Position numbers and translations under genes: made by a program | Part shown: positions 41,604 to 49,622 of the stretch, in pieces | Numbering within the stretch: position 1 is the first letter of the stretch | Layout: the number at the start of each line of letters is the position of its first letter | The notes under the pieces: generated by a model | What the model was told of the DNA's origin: nothing | Databases searched by the model: none | Seen by the model: only the letters and a program-made list of their open reading frames with translations | Assembly (NCBI RefSeq): GCF_023184515.1 | Contig: NZ_JAAHBP010000027.1 | Location: forward strand, 1 to 64,000 | Direction of reading: 5' to 3' | DNA length: 64,000 bases | Source: Streptomyces sp. D2-8 | GTDB lineage: Bacteria; Actinomycetota; Actinomycetes; Streptomycetales; Streptomycetaceae

Positions 41604-42131
41604 GTGACCATCGACCCGTCCTCGATTCCGAACTTCGGGGGCCAGCCCGAGCCGCAGCCCGGCGGCCCGGCCGGCCCCGTCGTCCCGGATCAGGACCTCG
41701 TGAAGCAGCTCCTCGACCAGATGGAGCTCAAGTACGTCGTCGACGACGAGGGTGACCTCGCGGCGCCGTGGGAGCAGTTCCGCACCTACTTCATGTTCCG
41801 GGGTGAGGGAGACCAGCAGGTCTTCTCCGTGCGGACGTTCTACGACCGGCCCCACGAGATCGAGGCCAAGCCGCAGATCCTCGAGTCGATCGACGACTGG
41901 AACCGCCGGACCCTGTGGCCCAAGGTCTACAGCCACACGCACGACGACGGCACGGTCCGCCTGATCGGCGAGGCCCAGATGCTGATCGGCATGGGTGTCA
42001 GCCTGGAGCACTTCGTCTCCTCGACGGTCAGCTGGGTGCGCGCCGCGATCGAGTTCGACAAGTGGCTCATCGAGCAGCTCGGTCTCGAGGAGGAGATCAA
42101 CGAAGCGGAGAAGCCCGAGGACGAGGAGTAA
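41604..42131 (+). CDS. YbjN domain-containing protein
   Basis: 175 aa. A short Pro/Gly-rich N-terminus leads into a YbjN (type III chaperone-like) fold: LVKQLLDQMELKYVVDDEGD, FRTYFMFRGEGDQQVFSVRT, WNRRTLWPKVYSHTHDDGTV and a helical acidic tail. Soluble. Function of actinobacterial YbjN proteins is not established. GTG 41604 is preceded by AAGGGAAA. The open frame continues far upstream but without coding character. Confidence 0.8.
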   Translation: MTIDPSSIPNFGGQPEPQPGGPAGPVVPDQDLVKQLLDQMELKYVVDDEGDLAAPWEQFRTYFMFRGEGDQQVFSVRTFYDRPHEIEAKPQILESIDDWNRRTLWPKVYSHTHDDGTVRLIGEAQMLIGMGVSLEHFVSSTVSWVRAAIEFDKWLIEQLGLEEEINEAEKPEDEE

Positions 42132-42203
42132 ACCTCAGCCGGCCCCGCAGCGGCGCGTCGGCGCGTACGAGAAGGTACGCGCTGTACGCGCCGTACGCCT
42201 TTT

Positions 42204-42263
42204 CGGGCGCCGCTGCCTCCCCTCGGGCGCCGCTGCCTCCCCTCGGGCGCCGCTGCCTCCCCT
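42204..42263. repeat. Three perfect tandem copies of a 20-bp unit
   Basis: CGGGCGCCGCTGCCTCCCCT repeated exactly three times (42204-42223, 42224-42243, 42244-42263) between two convergent genes. GTACGCG-type repeats precede it (42160-42198). Possibly slippage-prone, with a terminator role; no spacers, so not CRISPR. Confidence 0.9.
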
Positions 42264-42285
42264 CCCTCGCCGAGGGGGCGGCTGA

Positions 42286-42789
42286 TCAGATCTCAAGACG
42301 CAGCTCCGCCCATACTGTCTTGCCCACCGGGCTGCGGGGCGTCGACCCCCAGCGCACGGCCAGGGCGTCCACCAGGAGCAGCCCCCGCCCCGACTCGCCA
42401 TCGGGGCAGGAAGAGGGCGCGGCCGTGGGTAGCCGCTTCGCGGAGGCGGCGTCCGCGACCTCCACACGCAGCACGCCCGCGGCCCGGTCCAGGGCGAGCC
42501 GGAGACCGAACTCCCGGCCGGGAACCCGACCGTGCTGTACGGCGTTCGCCGCGAGTTCGCCGACGACGAGGGCGACCGCGCAGGAGACGTCCGACGTCGG
42601 CGGGTGGCCCCGTTCCCCCATCCACCGGACGGCGTGACGCCGGGCGAGCCGCGCACCGCGCGGGGAGGAGGGGAACCGCAGCGTGAGCGACTGGAGTTCA
42701 CGCTGCGGCATGTCTCCCGGGGTGGCGGTTTCTGTCAGCACGGCCTGTCCGTCCCTTTCCGTCGGCTCGAAGCGCTCCGTTGCGCACAC
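42286..42789 (-). CDS. ATP-binding protein, RsbW-like HATPase
   Basis: 167 aa. N-box VVGELAANAVQHGRV at ~78, degenerate G1 region VEVADAASA near 110, and G2 ESGRGLLLVDALA near 132, typical of HATPase_c_2 anti-sigma-like proteins. It is divergent from an XRE-family/DUF397 pair, a recurrent neighbourhood in Streptomyces where these three form a regulatory set of unknown target. Confidence 0.78.
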   Translation of the reverse strand: MCATERFEPTERDGQAVLTETATPGDMPQRELQSLTLRFPSSPRGARLARRHAVRWMGERGHPPTSDVSCAVALVVGELAANAVQHGRVPGREFGLRLALDRAAGVLRVEVADAASAKRLPTAAPSSCPDGESGRGLLLVDALAVRWGSTPRSPVGKTVWAELRLEI

Positions 42790-42887
42790 GAGTCATCACG
42801 TTCCGTACTCAAGAGTCGGCCGATCGTCCTACGCTCGACAGGGGGCGCAGCCTTACTTGTGCAGCCGTAAGGAACGGAAGTGATGCC

Positions 42888-43832
42888 TTGGCCAACGGAA
42901 TTGACCCCAGTGCGTCGATGGCCGCGCTGTTCGGTGCGCGGGTGCGCAGGCTCCGGACGGCGGCGGGGCTGACCCAGGCCGAGCTGGGCGACCGGACGCA
43001 TGTGGTGAGCACGCGGATCACGCAGATCGAGCGCGCGTCCGGAGCGAAGCCGACGCTGGAGCTGGCGCGTGCGCTGGACGCGGCGCTCGGTGCGGAGGAT
43101 CTGCTGGTGGAGCTGTGGCCGTATGTGTACCGGGAGGCGTTTCCGGACTGGTCGCGGAAGTTCATGGAGTACGCGGAGCGGGCGGTGGCGGTCCGGCAGT
43201 ATGCGGCTCATGTGGTGCCCGGCTTGTTGCAGACGGAGGACTACGCGCGTGCGGTGCTGAGAGTCGGTCGGACGCTCGGCAGCGAAGAGCAGTTGGAAGA
43301 ACGAGTCACCGTTCGTCTGGGACGACAGGAGCGGCTCGGCATGCCCGATCGGCCCGAGCTGTGGGTGGTTCTCGACGAGGCGGTGCTCCGGCGTCCCGTT
43401 GGTGGCCAGGGGGTGATGCATGAGCAGTTGGAGCGACTGCTCAGGACCAGGGCGGAACCTCACATCACCGTGCAGGTACTGCCGTTCGACCAGGGCGAGC
43501 ACGAGGTCATGGGCGGTTCGCTCACGGTGCTCACCATGCCGGACGGCTCGGAGGTCGCCTACACGGAAGGCGCGCATTACGGCCAACTCATCGAGGATCC
43601 GGACGAGGTCAGGAGTTTCGCGCTGACTTACGATCGGCTGCGGGCGGCAGCTCTGCCCCCGCTCATGTCCCTGGACATGATCCGATCCGTGAGGGAGGAC
43701 AACCACCGTGGAGCGAAACTCCCGTCCCGATCTGAACGGCGTCGCCTGGCGCAAGAGCAGCTACAGCAATCAGGAGGGGGGCGACTGCGTGGAGGTGGCC
43801 GACGGGTTCCGGGCCGTCGTCCCGGTCCGTGA
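42888..43832 (+). CDS. XRE-family regulator with DUF5753 domain
   Basis: 314 aa. HTH at ~15-70 (LFGARVRRLRTAAGLTQAEL; VSTRITQIERASGAKPTLEL) and a DUF5753 domain (EYAERAVAVRQYAAHVVPGL, LLQTEDYARAV, MGGSLTVLTMPDGSEVAYTE). TTG 42888 follows CGGAAG; ATG 42918 would remove ten residues. The last ~41 codons, an Arg/Gly-rich tail, overlap the DUF397 gene in another frame and look like read-through past the usual end (near MIRSVRED), so the ancestral stop seems lost. Confidence 0.8.
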   Translation: MANGIDPSASMAALFGARVRRLRTAAGLTQAELGDRTHVVSTRITQIERASGAKPTLELARALDAALGAEDLLVELWPYVYREAFPDWSRKFMEYAERAVAVRQYAAHVVPGLLQTEDYARAVLRVGRTLGSEEQLEERVTVRLGRQERLGMPDRPELWVVLDEAVLRRPVGGQGVMHEQLERLLRTRAEPHITVQVLPFDQGEHEVMGGSLTVLTMPDGSEVAYTEGAHYGQLIEDPDEVRSFALTYDRLRAAALPPLMSLDMIRSVREDNHRGAKLPSRSERRRLAQEQLQQSGGGRLRGGGRRVPGRRPGP

Positions 43833-43926
43833 CAGCAAGGCCCCGCAGGGCCCCGCGCTGTGCTTCGAAGCCGCTGCTTGGGTCGCCTTCATAGGCGAGT
43901 TGAAGGCCGGGCACCACCGCCCCTGA
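43708..43926 (+). CDS. DUF397 domain-containing protein
   Basis: 72 aa with the full DUF397 pattern: GVAWRKSSYSNQEGGDCVEV, VVPVRDSKAPQGPALCFEA and WVAFIGELKAG. GTG 43708 follows GGGAGGA. DUF397 proteins accompany XRE/DUF5753 regulators (as WhiJ-like systems do) and are thought to act with them. It overlaps the regulator's 3' end by 125 bp. Confidence 0.88.
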   Translation: MERNSRPDLNGVAWRKSSYSNQEGGDCVEVADGFRAVVPVRDSKAPQGPALCFEAAAWVAFIGELKAGHHRP

Positions 43927-44078
43927 GGCGGCTCCCGGACGCACCGGGCCCTTGTCCGCGAGGGTCCGGTAGGCCACTGACCTCCTGAAAGAACCGGGGA
44001 AAGAACTACCCGCCCACCCACCCTCCCCGCGCCGGAAGGCGGGCGTCACCCGTCCGAGTGACCGGCTTGCAGGGGCGG

Positions 44079-44093
44079 GTAACGGGCCGTTAC
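44079..44093. promoter_or_regulatory. Perfect palindrome upstream of the HTH gene
   Basis: GTAACG-GGC-CGTTAC, 94 bp before the likely start of the HTH protein gene at 44187 within an otherwise featureless 260-bp gap. Candidate operator. Confidence 0.4.
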
Positions 44094-44186
44094 GTTCGCC
44101 GCGACAACCGCAAACAGATACGGCCCCCGGCCGGGACGGCAATCCCGAACGAGGGCCTGACCGATCAGGAAGTGAACGCCTTCCCG

Positions 44187-45062
44187 ATGGCTGACCCGCA
44201 GTCTAACGCGCGTCTGCGCGCCGACGCCGGAGCTCCGACTACCGGCGTGATCCACGTACGCACCCGCCTCACGGCCGACTTCACGGTGATCTCCAACGCC
44301 CTCGCCCAGCGGCGCGGCAGCGCCGTCACGGTCGGCGTCGCGGCGTACATCGCCTCCCTGCCCGACGGCTCCCCCGTGACCATCGCCGCCCTGTGCGAGC
44401 ACTTCAGCGAGGGCGAGATCCTCATCTCGCGGGCGCTCAGAGAACTCGAATCGGCCGGATACCTGGAACGCCGCCGCGAACGAACGCCCACCGGGCAGGT
44501 ACGCACCCGGACGTACTCCTACGACGTACCGCGCGGCGAAGGCCCCGACGACCCGCCCGAGCCGCCGAAGCCCCGGCCACGGAGGCGGCCCACCGTCCCG
44601 GAAACCCGACGGGAGACGGCGCCCGCTCCCGCTCCTGAGGAGCCCGGCGGCCCGGCACCCGCCCTCGCCGACGCCGACCCCGAGGCGGTCGCCGTACTGA
44701 CCGCCCTGCGCCGGGTCGACCCCCGCCTGGTCCTGTCCGCGCAGGAGGCCGCCCGACTGGCACCGGCCGTCGCCGAGTGGCTGGCGGCCGGTGTCGGGCC
44801 GCGGGAGATCACGGAGCTGCTGACCGCACGGCTCCCCGACCGCTTCCGGGCCCGCCCGGCGAGCGTCCTGGCCTTCCGCCTCCGTGAAACCCCGCTGCCG
44901 TTGCCCTCCCGCGCGCTGCTCCTGCCGAGCGTCGAGCGACCGGCCGTACTGCCCTTCCAGACCTGCGACGGCTGCGAACGTGCCTTCCGCGCCCCGGGGC
45001 CCGGACACTGCCGGAGTTGCCGGGACCGCCTCGGCGAGGAACACCTGCGTGCGGCCGGCTGA
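44187..45062 (+). CDS. Helix-turn-helix protein with C-terminal zinc ribbon
   Basis: 291 aa. A winged-helix domain at ~15-105 (GVIHVRTRLTADFTVISNAL; ISRALRELESAGYLERRRER) is followed by a Pro-rich linker, a helical segment and a C-terminal zinc-ribbon (CDGCERAFRAPGPGHCRSCR). This pattern is found in Streptomyces HTH proteins of unknown target. ATG 44187 starts at MADPQSN; longer starts at GTG 44172 or further upstream are possible. Confidence 0.7.
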   Translation: MADPQSNARLRADAGAPTTGVIHVRTRLTADFTVISNALAQRRGSAVTVGVAAYIASLPDGSPVTIAALCEHFSEGEILISRALRELESAGYLERRRERTPTGQVRTRTYSYDVPRGEGPDDPPEPPKPRPRRRPTVPETRRETAPAPAPEEPGGPAPALADADPEAVAVLTALRRVDPRLVLSAQEAARLAPAVAEWLAAGVGPREITELLTARLPDRFRARPASVLAFRLRETPLPLPSRALLLPSVERPAVLPFQTCDGCERAFRAPGPGHCRSCRDRLGEEHLRAAG

Positions 45063-45212
45063 GCCGGTGGACAGGTGTGCTGTCCGCTCCTCGAATCTGT
45101 AGAGGGCAGCGACCTCCGTCGTTAGGGTGACTGCGACTCACAAGCCGCAGAATCATGGGGATGCATACCTAGGGGACGTCCGCTTCGTTGGGCCTGCGCA
45201 GGAGCGGCCACG

Positions 45213-46187
45213 GTGCTCATGGCAGGGGCGGGGTGCACAGATCGTGAGGGACGGACGCCGGGACCCACCGTGTCGGCCGAGGCTCGGTCCTACCTGTCCA
45301 CAGCGCTGGACACGATAGAGAAGCGCTCGCTGATGCGTCACGAGGTCGACTGGGCGCAGGTCCGCAGCGAGGTGTTCTCGCACGCCGATGGTGCGCGGAA
45401 CCCGGAAGACACGTACGGGGCGATCCGGTCGGCAGTGAGTCTGCTCCACGACGGGCACAGTGGTTTCTTCGCGCCGGAGCAGGCCGAGGAGCTCGAGGAT
45501 CCGGTCGAGAGCTTCGACGGCCTGCGGGGCCGCTCCCTGGAGGGGCGCTTGGGGTACGTGTCCCTGCCAGGAGTGCAAGGGGCCGAGCAGTCGTACGAGC
45601 AGTATGTGCGGCGAGGTCGAAAGGCCGTCGCGGAGGCGGATCGGTCACAGGCGTGTGGCTGGGTGGTTGACCTGCGCCGTAACAGGGGCGGAAACATGTG
45701 GCCGATGCTTGCCGTCGGCGCTCCGATGCTGGGCGACGGCAAGGTCGGTGGGTTCGTGGACTCCGACGGTGAGAGATCGGTATGGACAGTCGAGGACGGT
45801 AGCCCGCGCTACGACGGCGAGTCCGTCGACCGGCCGGCCGGCGACCCGGTGAGCAACGGTCACCCGCCGGTGGCGGTGCTGACGGGCAGGGCGACCGCCA
45901 GTTCCGGGGAGGCGGTCGTGGTGGCCTTCCGTGGTCGGCCGGACACACGCTTCTTCGGTGAGAGCACCCATGGTGTCCCCACCGGAAACGTGCCTCACCG
46001 ACTCTCCGACGGAGCCATACTGAACCTCACCGAAGCCAAGTTCCTGGACCGTACGGGCCGCATGTATGACGCGCCCATTCCTCCGGACGAGGAGGTCTTC
46101 ACTGAACGGCGCACCGTGGGAACCAGCCGGGACCGCGTCCTGGAGGCAGCGAAGAACTGGCTGGCTGAACGGCCGGTGTGTCAGTGA
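45213..46187 (+). CDS. S41-family (C-terminal processing) serine protease-like protein
   Basis: 324 aa. The S41 core is present: LEGRLGYVSLPGVQGAEQSY, CGWVVDLRRNRGGNMWPMLA and the nucleophile region TGRATASSGEAVVVAFRG, then FFGESTHGVPTGNVPHRLSD. There is no PDZ domain. GTG 45213 has AGGAG eight bases upstream, and the first residues are VLMAGAGC. The same frame upstream reads like the start of a lipoprotein signal peptide (RWACAGAATVLMAGAGC) but lacks an initiation codon, so the signal peptide may have been truncated by mutation. Probably surface or cytoplasmic peptidase; substrate unknown. Confidence 0.75.
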   Translation: MLMAGAGCTDREGRTPGPTVSAEARSYLSTALDTIEKRSLMRHEVDWAQVRSEVFSHADGARNPEDTYGAIRSAVSLLHDGHSGFFAPEQAEELEDPVESFDGLRGRSLEGRLGYVSLPGVQGAEQSYEQYVRRGRKAVAEADRSQACGWVVDLRRNRGGNMWPMLAVGAPMLGDGKVGGFVDSDGERSVWTVEDGSPRYDGESVDRPAGDPVSNGHPPVAVLTGRATASSGEAVVVAFRGRPDTRFFGESTHGVPTGNVPHRLSDGAILNLTEAKFLDRTGRMYDAPIPPDEEVFTERRTVGTSRDRVLEAAKNWLAERPVCQ

Positions 46188-46241
46188 ACCCGAGCAGGTC
46201 GACGAGGTATGCCGGGCAGCGGTTCGCCTTGCCGCTTGAGT

Positions 46242-46622
46242 TCAGGGGCTGAGGTCCAAGGTGCGTACCGGCTGCTCCTTCCACGTGTGCGGCCTGGTGG
46301 TCGCGATCACCGCACCGTCCGGCCGGTCGGGACTGGGATGGGCGGCATAGAGGGTGTGGGCATCGGCCCATGTGGTCGCACGGGCCACCGACAGGGCAGC
46401 CGGCAGATCCAGATCGACGATCGTGATGCCGGGCAGGGCGGCGATGTGCTCCGCAGTGCCCGGCCGGGCCCGGTCGGCCTCGACCAGGGCGCACACGCTG
46501 ACATACAGGAACCAGCCCGGCTCAGTGTGAGCGCGGTGGATGAGCCGGGAGGTCAGGACGCTACCCCTCCCTGCGGCCACCATCGCGCTGTCATCGAGGA
46601 ACACATGCACATCACGGGTCAC
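46242..46622 (-). CDS. PIN-domain toxin (VapC-like)
   Basis: 126 aa. PIN-type acidic residues: VFLDDSAMVAAGRG near the N-terminus, ALVEADRARPG in the middle and TWADAHTLYAA near residue 90; such residues coordinate metal for RNA cleavage. GTG 46622 overlaps the stop of the upstream antitoxin gene by the shared TGA. The pair forms a VapBC-like type II toxin-antitoxin module. PIN assignment is from pattern and partner, so moderate. Confidence 0.7.
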   Translation of the reverse strand: MTRDVHVFLDDSAMVAAGRGSVLTSRLIHRAHTEPGWFLYVSVCALVEADRARPGTAEHIAALPGITIVDLDLPAALSVARATTWADAHTLYAAHPSPDRPDGAVIATTRPHTWKEQPVRTLDLSP

Positions 46623-46876
46623 GTGGCACCCGCTTCCGCCATACGGCGGTCGAGTTCGGTGTCCAGCTCGGCCTGCTCGCCCGCGTCCGGGTCGTATCCG
46701 TTCCACTCCCGCAGAACGGCCCGTGCCTTCTCGGCCCGCTCGGCCCGCTCGGCTGGGGTGAGCAGGCTCTCGGCGAGTCGGGCAAGGTAGGCGCGTAGGG
46801 ACAGCCCTTCCTCAGCCGCTATCTCGGCAAGCCGATCGCGGGCCTCGGCGGGAATACGGATGTTGGCGTCCGACAT
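46619..46876 (-). CDS. Antitoxin partner of the PIN toxin (ribbon-helix-helix-like)
   Basis: 85 aa. The N-terminal strand-helix pattern ANIRIPAEARDRLAEIAAEE, then LSLRAYLARLAE fits a ribbon-helix-helix DNA-binding domain; the C-terminal half is a charged helix (ERAEKARAVLREWNGYDPDA) that would wrap the toxin. ATG 46876 follows GAGGGAG. A perfect 12-bp palindrome lies 42 bp upstream and is the likely autoregulatory operator. Confidence 0.72.
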   Translation of the reverse strand: MSDANIRIPAEARDRLAEIAAEEGLSLRAYLARLAESLLTPAERAERAEKARAVLREWNGYDPDAGEQAELDTELDRRMAEAGAT

Positions 46877-46917
46877 CTTGCGGGCTCCCTCTTCACTCAC
46901 CATCGCAGATCGTGTAT

Positions 46918-46929
46918 GGGTACGTACCC
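46918..46929. promoter_or_regulatory. Palindromic operator of the toxin-antitoxin operon
   Basis: GGGTACGTACCC, a perfect 12-bp palindrome followed by an additional GTACCCG half-site, directly upstream of the antitoxin gene. Confidence 0.55.
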
Positions 46930-47158
46930 GTACCCGCACTGTCACTCTAGCTGCCGAAGCGCCGCCCGCCCACAAGTTCGCGGCGGGCGCCCCCTAAGGT
47001 GGCGGCCGAACGGCAGCGCTTCGCGGAGCGGGCGCAGCGTGGGGACATCGCCTACGATCAGCAGGCTCTCGAAGCGATCATGAAACGGCGGCTGACCGGC
47101 CGCGCGCTGTCCGGCTCGGCCCGGGTCGAGCCACAACTGCCCGTCATGCTCCGCCCCC

Positions 47159-47563
47159 GGACGACGAACTGCGCCGACCGGCGGGGAGTCGACGACCGTG
47201 GCGCAGTTGCGCGGACTCACCGAGTGGACGGGCCAGGGCGGCCGCCCCGTGACGGCCACGGGACGGCTGCGGATGGCGGATGCCCGCGAGTCGGTGGACC
47301 TGCTCGGCACCGGCGACAAGACCGACGGGGTGCGCTCTTCGGCCGACCTGCCGCGGCTGGGACTGCTGGTGGAGTGGGCGAAGAAGGCGCGCCCGGCCCG
47401 GGTGGTCAAGGGGCGTCTGTGTGCGGTGGCCAAGGCCCGGCCGGTGCTGGCCGACCTGCTTCGGCTGTGGCTGCGCGCCTTCGACTCGTGCTTCGAACTG
47501 CGGCAGGCCCTGATCGGGCCACGCAGTGGCTGGCACGTCGAGTCGATGCTTTTCGACGTTAGG
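47159..47563 (+). pseudogene. Fragment of a pRiA4b ORF-3-like family protein
   Basis: Codons read LRGLTEWTGQGGRPVTATGR, then RSSADLPRLGLLVEWAKKAR and ALIGPRSGWHVESMLFDV, matching an internal domain of actinobacterial pRiA4b ORF-3-type proteins. Both the beginning and the C-terminal part are missing; similarity stops at about 47560. A neighbouring frame at 46999-47158 (RFAERAQRGDIAYDQQALEA) may be another broken gene. A small degraded island between the toxin-antitoxin pair and the LuxR gene. Confidence 0.5.
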
Positions 47564-47627
47564 CGAGAGCGTCATGGGGTGGACGGCGGCGTGGACTTCG
47601 GTTCGCTCAGTGCCATATCGATTCTGC

Positions 47628-48650
47628 TCATATCCAGCCCCGCTCCCGGGCCAGCAGTGCCGCCTGGAACCGGTTGGCAGCGCCGAGGCGCTGCATGAGC
47701 GAGGCCACGTGTTTGCGGTAGGTGCGGACGGCGATGCCCAGCTCGCGGGCGCCTGCCTCATCTTTTTCCGCTGTGGACAGGGACTGAAGCACCTGGCGCT
47801 CCATGGGGCTGGCGAAGTCGGCAGACGTTAACTCCCCGTCGTCGGTTGCTGGGAGGTCATGCGCTGTGCCCCACATCCGGTCGAAGAGCGACACCAAGGC
47901 GGCTACCAAGCCCGGATCGCGAGTGAGGATCGCGCCCTTGGAGGTGTGGGTGGGATCGATGGGCGTCAGGGCCGCGGCGCGGTCACAGATGATCAACCGC
48001 TCCAAGGGCTGGTAGGAGATGCGTACGTGGGCGCCCTTGGAGATCAATTCACGTAAGTAACCCATGGTGGTCGGGTCGTCCAGGGCGGGAGAAGCCAGCA
48101 GGGTGCGCATGTGCACGCCGCGGCGCAGGACACGGGTGTCGAGGATGCGGGCGTGGTCGATGGTGTCCGGGCTGAGCACTCCGGTCGGACTGGTGGTCAG
48201 GTTCTCGGTCCGGGTGAAGAAGGTGAGCTCGTCGATGACGGCCCGTACCGCCGCCATCCCCTCGATGTGCTGGACGGAACTCTGGGGGGCGGTCAGTCGA
48301 CTGCCGTTGTCCAGGGACTTCTCGTGCTCTGCGAGAAGCGAGTCGACGATGCCGCTGGTGATCGCCTGCTCCTCCAACTGAGTCCGCAGGTGACCTACAC
48401 CGTGCTCGATCAGCCCTTCGACTGCTTTGGCCGGTGACACGGGGGCCAGCAGGCCGCCGGGTGTCTCGGTGGCGAGTCCCAGTGACGTGAGTCGTCGGTA
48501 GACGGATCGCGGGTCCTGACTGATGAGCGTCTCGTCGGCCAGATAGCGAGGGACTTCGGCTTGGTCGAAACCGCCCCGGCGCAGCAGTAGTCGGTACAGA
48601 GCCTCGTCGTCGGGGTCCACACCCAGAAATCTCAGGTCTGCGTGGGTCAC
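47628..48650 (-). CDS. LuxR-type transcriptional regulator with TrmB-like N-terminus (paralogue C)
   Basis: 340 aa. The N-terminal winged helix resembles TrmB (FLGVDPDDEALYRLLLRRGG; RSVYRRLTSLGLATETPGGL). The sensor region is GVHMRTLLASPALDDPTTMG with ERLIICDRAAALTP, and a C-terminal LuxR HTH follows (LSTAEKDEAGARELGIAVRT; HVASLMQRLGAANRFQAALL). GTG 48650 has AAGGAG at ideal spacing, so the longer frame to 48719 is rejected. Divergent from a small exported-peptide gene, the same arrangement as at 35996/37108, and upstream of the sulfur operon that it may control. Confidence 0.82.
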   Translation of the reverse strand: MTHADLRFLGVDPDDEALYRLLLRRGGFDQAEVPRYLADETLISQDPRSVYRRLTSLGLATETPGGLLAPVSPAKAVEGLIEHGVGHLRTQLEEQAITSGIVDSLLAEHEKSLDNGSRLTAPQSSVQHIEGMAAVRAVIDELTFFTRTENLTTSPTGVLSPDTIDHARILDTRVLRRGVHMRTLLASPALDDPTTMGYLRELISKGAHVRISYQPLERLIICDRAAALTPIDPTHTSKGAILTRDPGLVAALVSLFDRMWGTAHDLPATDDGELTSADFASPMERQVLQSLSTAEKDEAGARELGIAVRTYRKHVASLMQRLGAANRFQAALLARERGWI

Positions 48651-48926
48651 CTGTTCTCCTTGCTCTGCTGCGAGTGTCCCCACAGCACCAGCTAATTCTG
48701 AGACAGAGTACAAGATCAAGAAACCGAGTGATGGACTTGTCGGGGCAATTCGGACAGAGGCTCAGTGAGTGGCGGGTGTGTGTGGCTCTTCCTGCCGGCG
48801 TGCAGCATGTGGCCGGAGAGCTTGCAGGAAGCTGAGCCGGGTTTGTACCCAATCGCAGCTTGAGGCGCGGCAGAGTTGCCTTGCAACGAGATCGCAATAA
48901 ACGACTTCCGATGAGACGGAGTAAAT

Positions 48927-49118
48927 GTGCGCCGCGTAACTCGTTCCTGCATGAAGTCCGCCCGCTCGAACAAGGCCATCCGTGTTGCCCTTGGTTCGAT
49001 CGTTGGGGCGGCGTCCCTTGCATTCGTCGGCGCGGGGACCGCGACAGCTGCGACCACGGCGGAGGAATCCGGGCAGTCGGCGGTCGTCATGGCAAAGGAC
49101 GTCAACGACTGGGGCTGA
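48927..49118 (+). CDS. Small exported peptide ending in NDWG
   Basis: 63 aa from GTG 48927 (CGGAG upstream) or 55 aa from ATG 48951. A basic start (MKSARSNKAIR) precedes a hydrophobic core (VALGSIVGAASLAFVGAGTA) with a signal-peptidase-like ATA-AT site, leaving a mature peptide of about 25 residues that ends in KDVNDWG. Divergent from a LuxR/TrmB-type regulator. Together with the NSSWPS peptide at 37108 this suggests a family of regulator-linked secreted peptides. Activity unknown. Confidence 0.6.
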   Translation: MRRVTRSCMKSARSNKAIRVALGSIVGAASLAFVGAGTATAATTAEESGQSAVVMAKDVNDWG

Positions 49119-49170
49119 GCCCACGGGCTAGCCGCACATCGTTACCTGCCGCCTTGTGAGGGGAGCCGTC

Positions 49171-49455
49171 ATGTCAGCCACGTATCGGGTGCGAATCCGC
49201 ACCGTCAATAGCGCTCCGCCCGAGACGGCTGCGGTGCGGCTGATAGCTCTCCTTCCTGATCAGTGGGCCGCAGCCCTGCTCTGCTGCACTGAGGGCACGG
49301 TGACATTAGCGCTCGCGCCACCCAATAGTCCGTCTTCCGCCGAGGTGGCGAGCGTGATCGACGAGGTGTTGGTCAACTCCGCGATGCGCGGATGGATTCG
49401 CGACGAGGTGGCGAGTCCGCGCATCGGAAGGAGCGAGGGGCAGGGAGAGGGCTGA
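49171..49455 (+). CDS. Small protein downstream of the exported peptide
   Basis: 94 aa, ATG 49171 after GAGGGG. It reads SATYRVRIRTVNSAPPETAA, then LIALLPDQWAAALLCCTEGT and SSAEVASVIDEVLVNSAMRG. Mixed alpha/beta, no signal peptide or known domain. It follows the peptide gene by 52 bp, the position held by the Rieske-like gene at the other peptide locus, but the two proteins are not similar. Confidence 0.55.
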   Translation: MSATYRVRIRTVNSAPPETAAVRLIALLPDQWAAALLCCTEGTVTLALAPPNSPSSAEVASVIDEVLVNSAMRGWIRDEVASPRIGRSEGQGEG

Positions 49456-49622
49456 CTGCGGGTGTTGAGGTCGCGCCCGCCTTTCATTCTGCCTTGCCGG
49501 CGAATGATTGAGCTGCTCCGGAAACAGTCGATCGGTCGCCTGGATGATTTCGTGCCAGTGGCGCATTCTGTTCGGTCGGTGAATTTCGTGGCGCCGTATC
49601 GGTGTCAGGAATAAGGAGAACC

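Noticed and set aside
42204..42263. CRISPR array
   Set aside because: Head-to-tail repeats without spacers and no cas genes. No CRISPR-like array was found anywhere in the window.
46999..47158. Independent gene for RFAERAQRGDIAYDQQALEA-type protein
   Set aside because: Short, no ribosome site of note, and it runs into non-coding frame before the next fragment; treated as debris.
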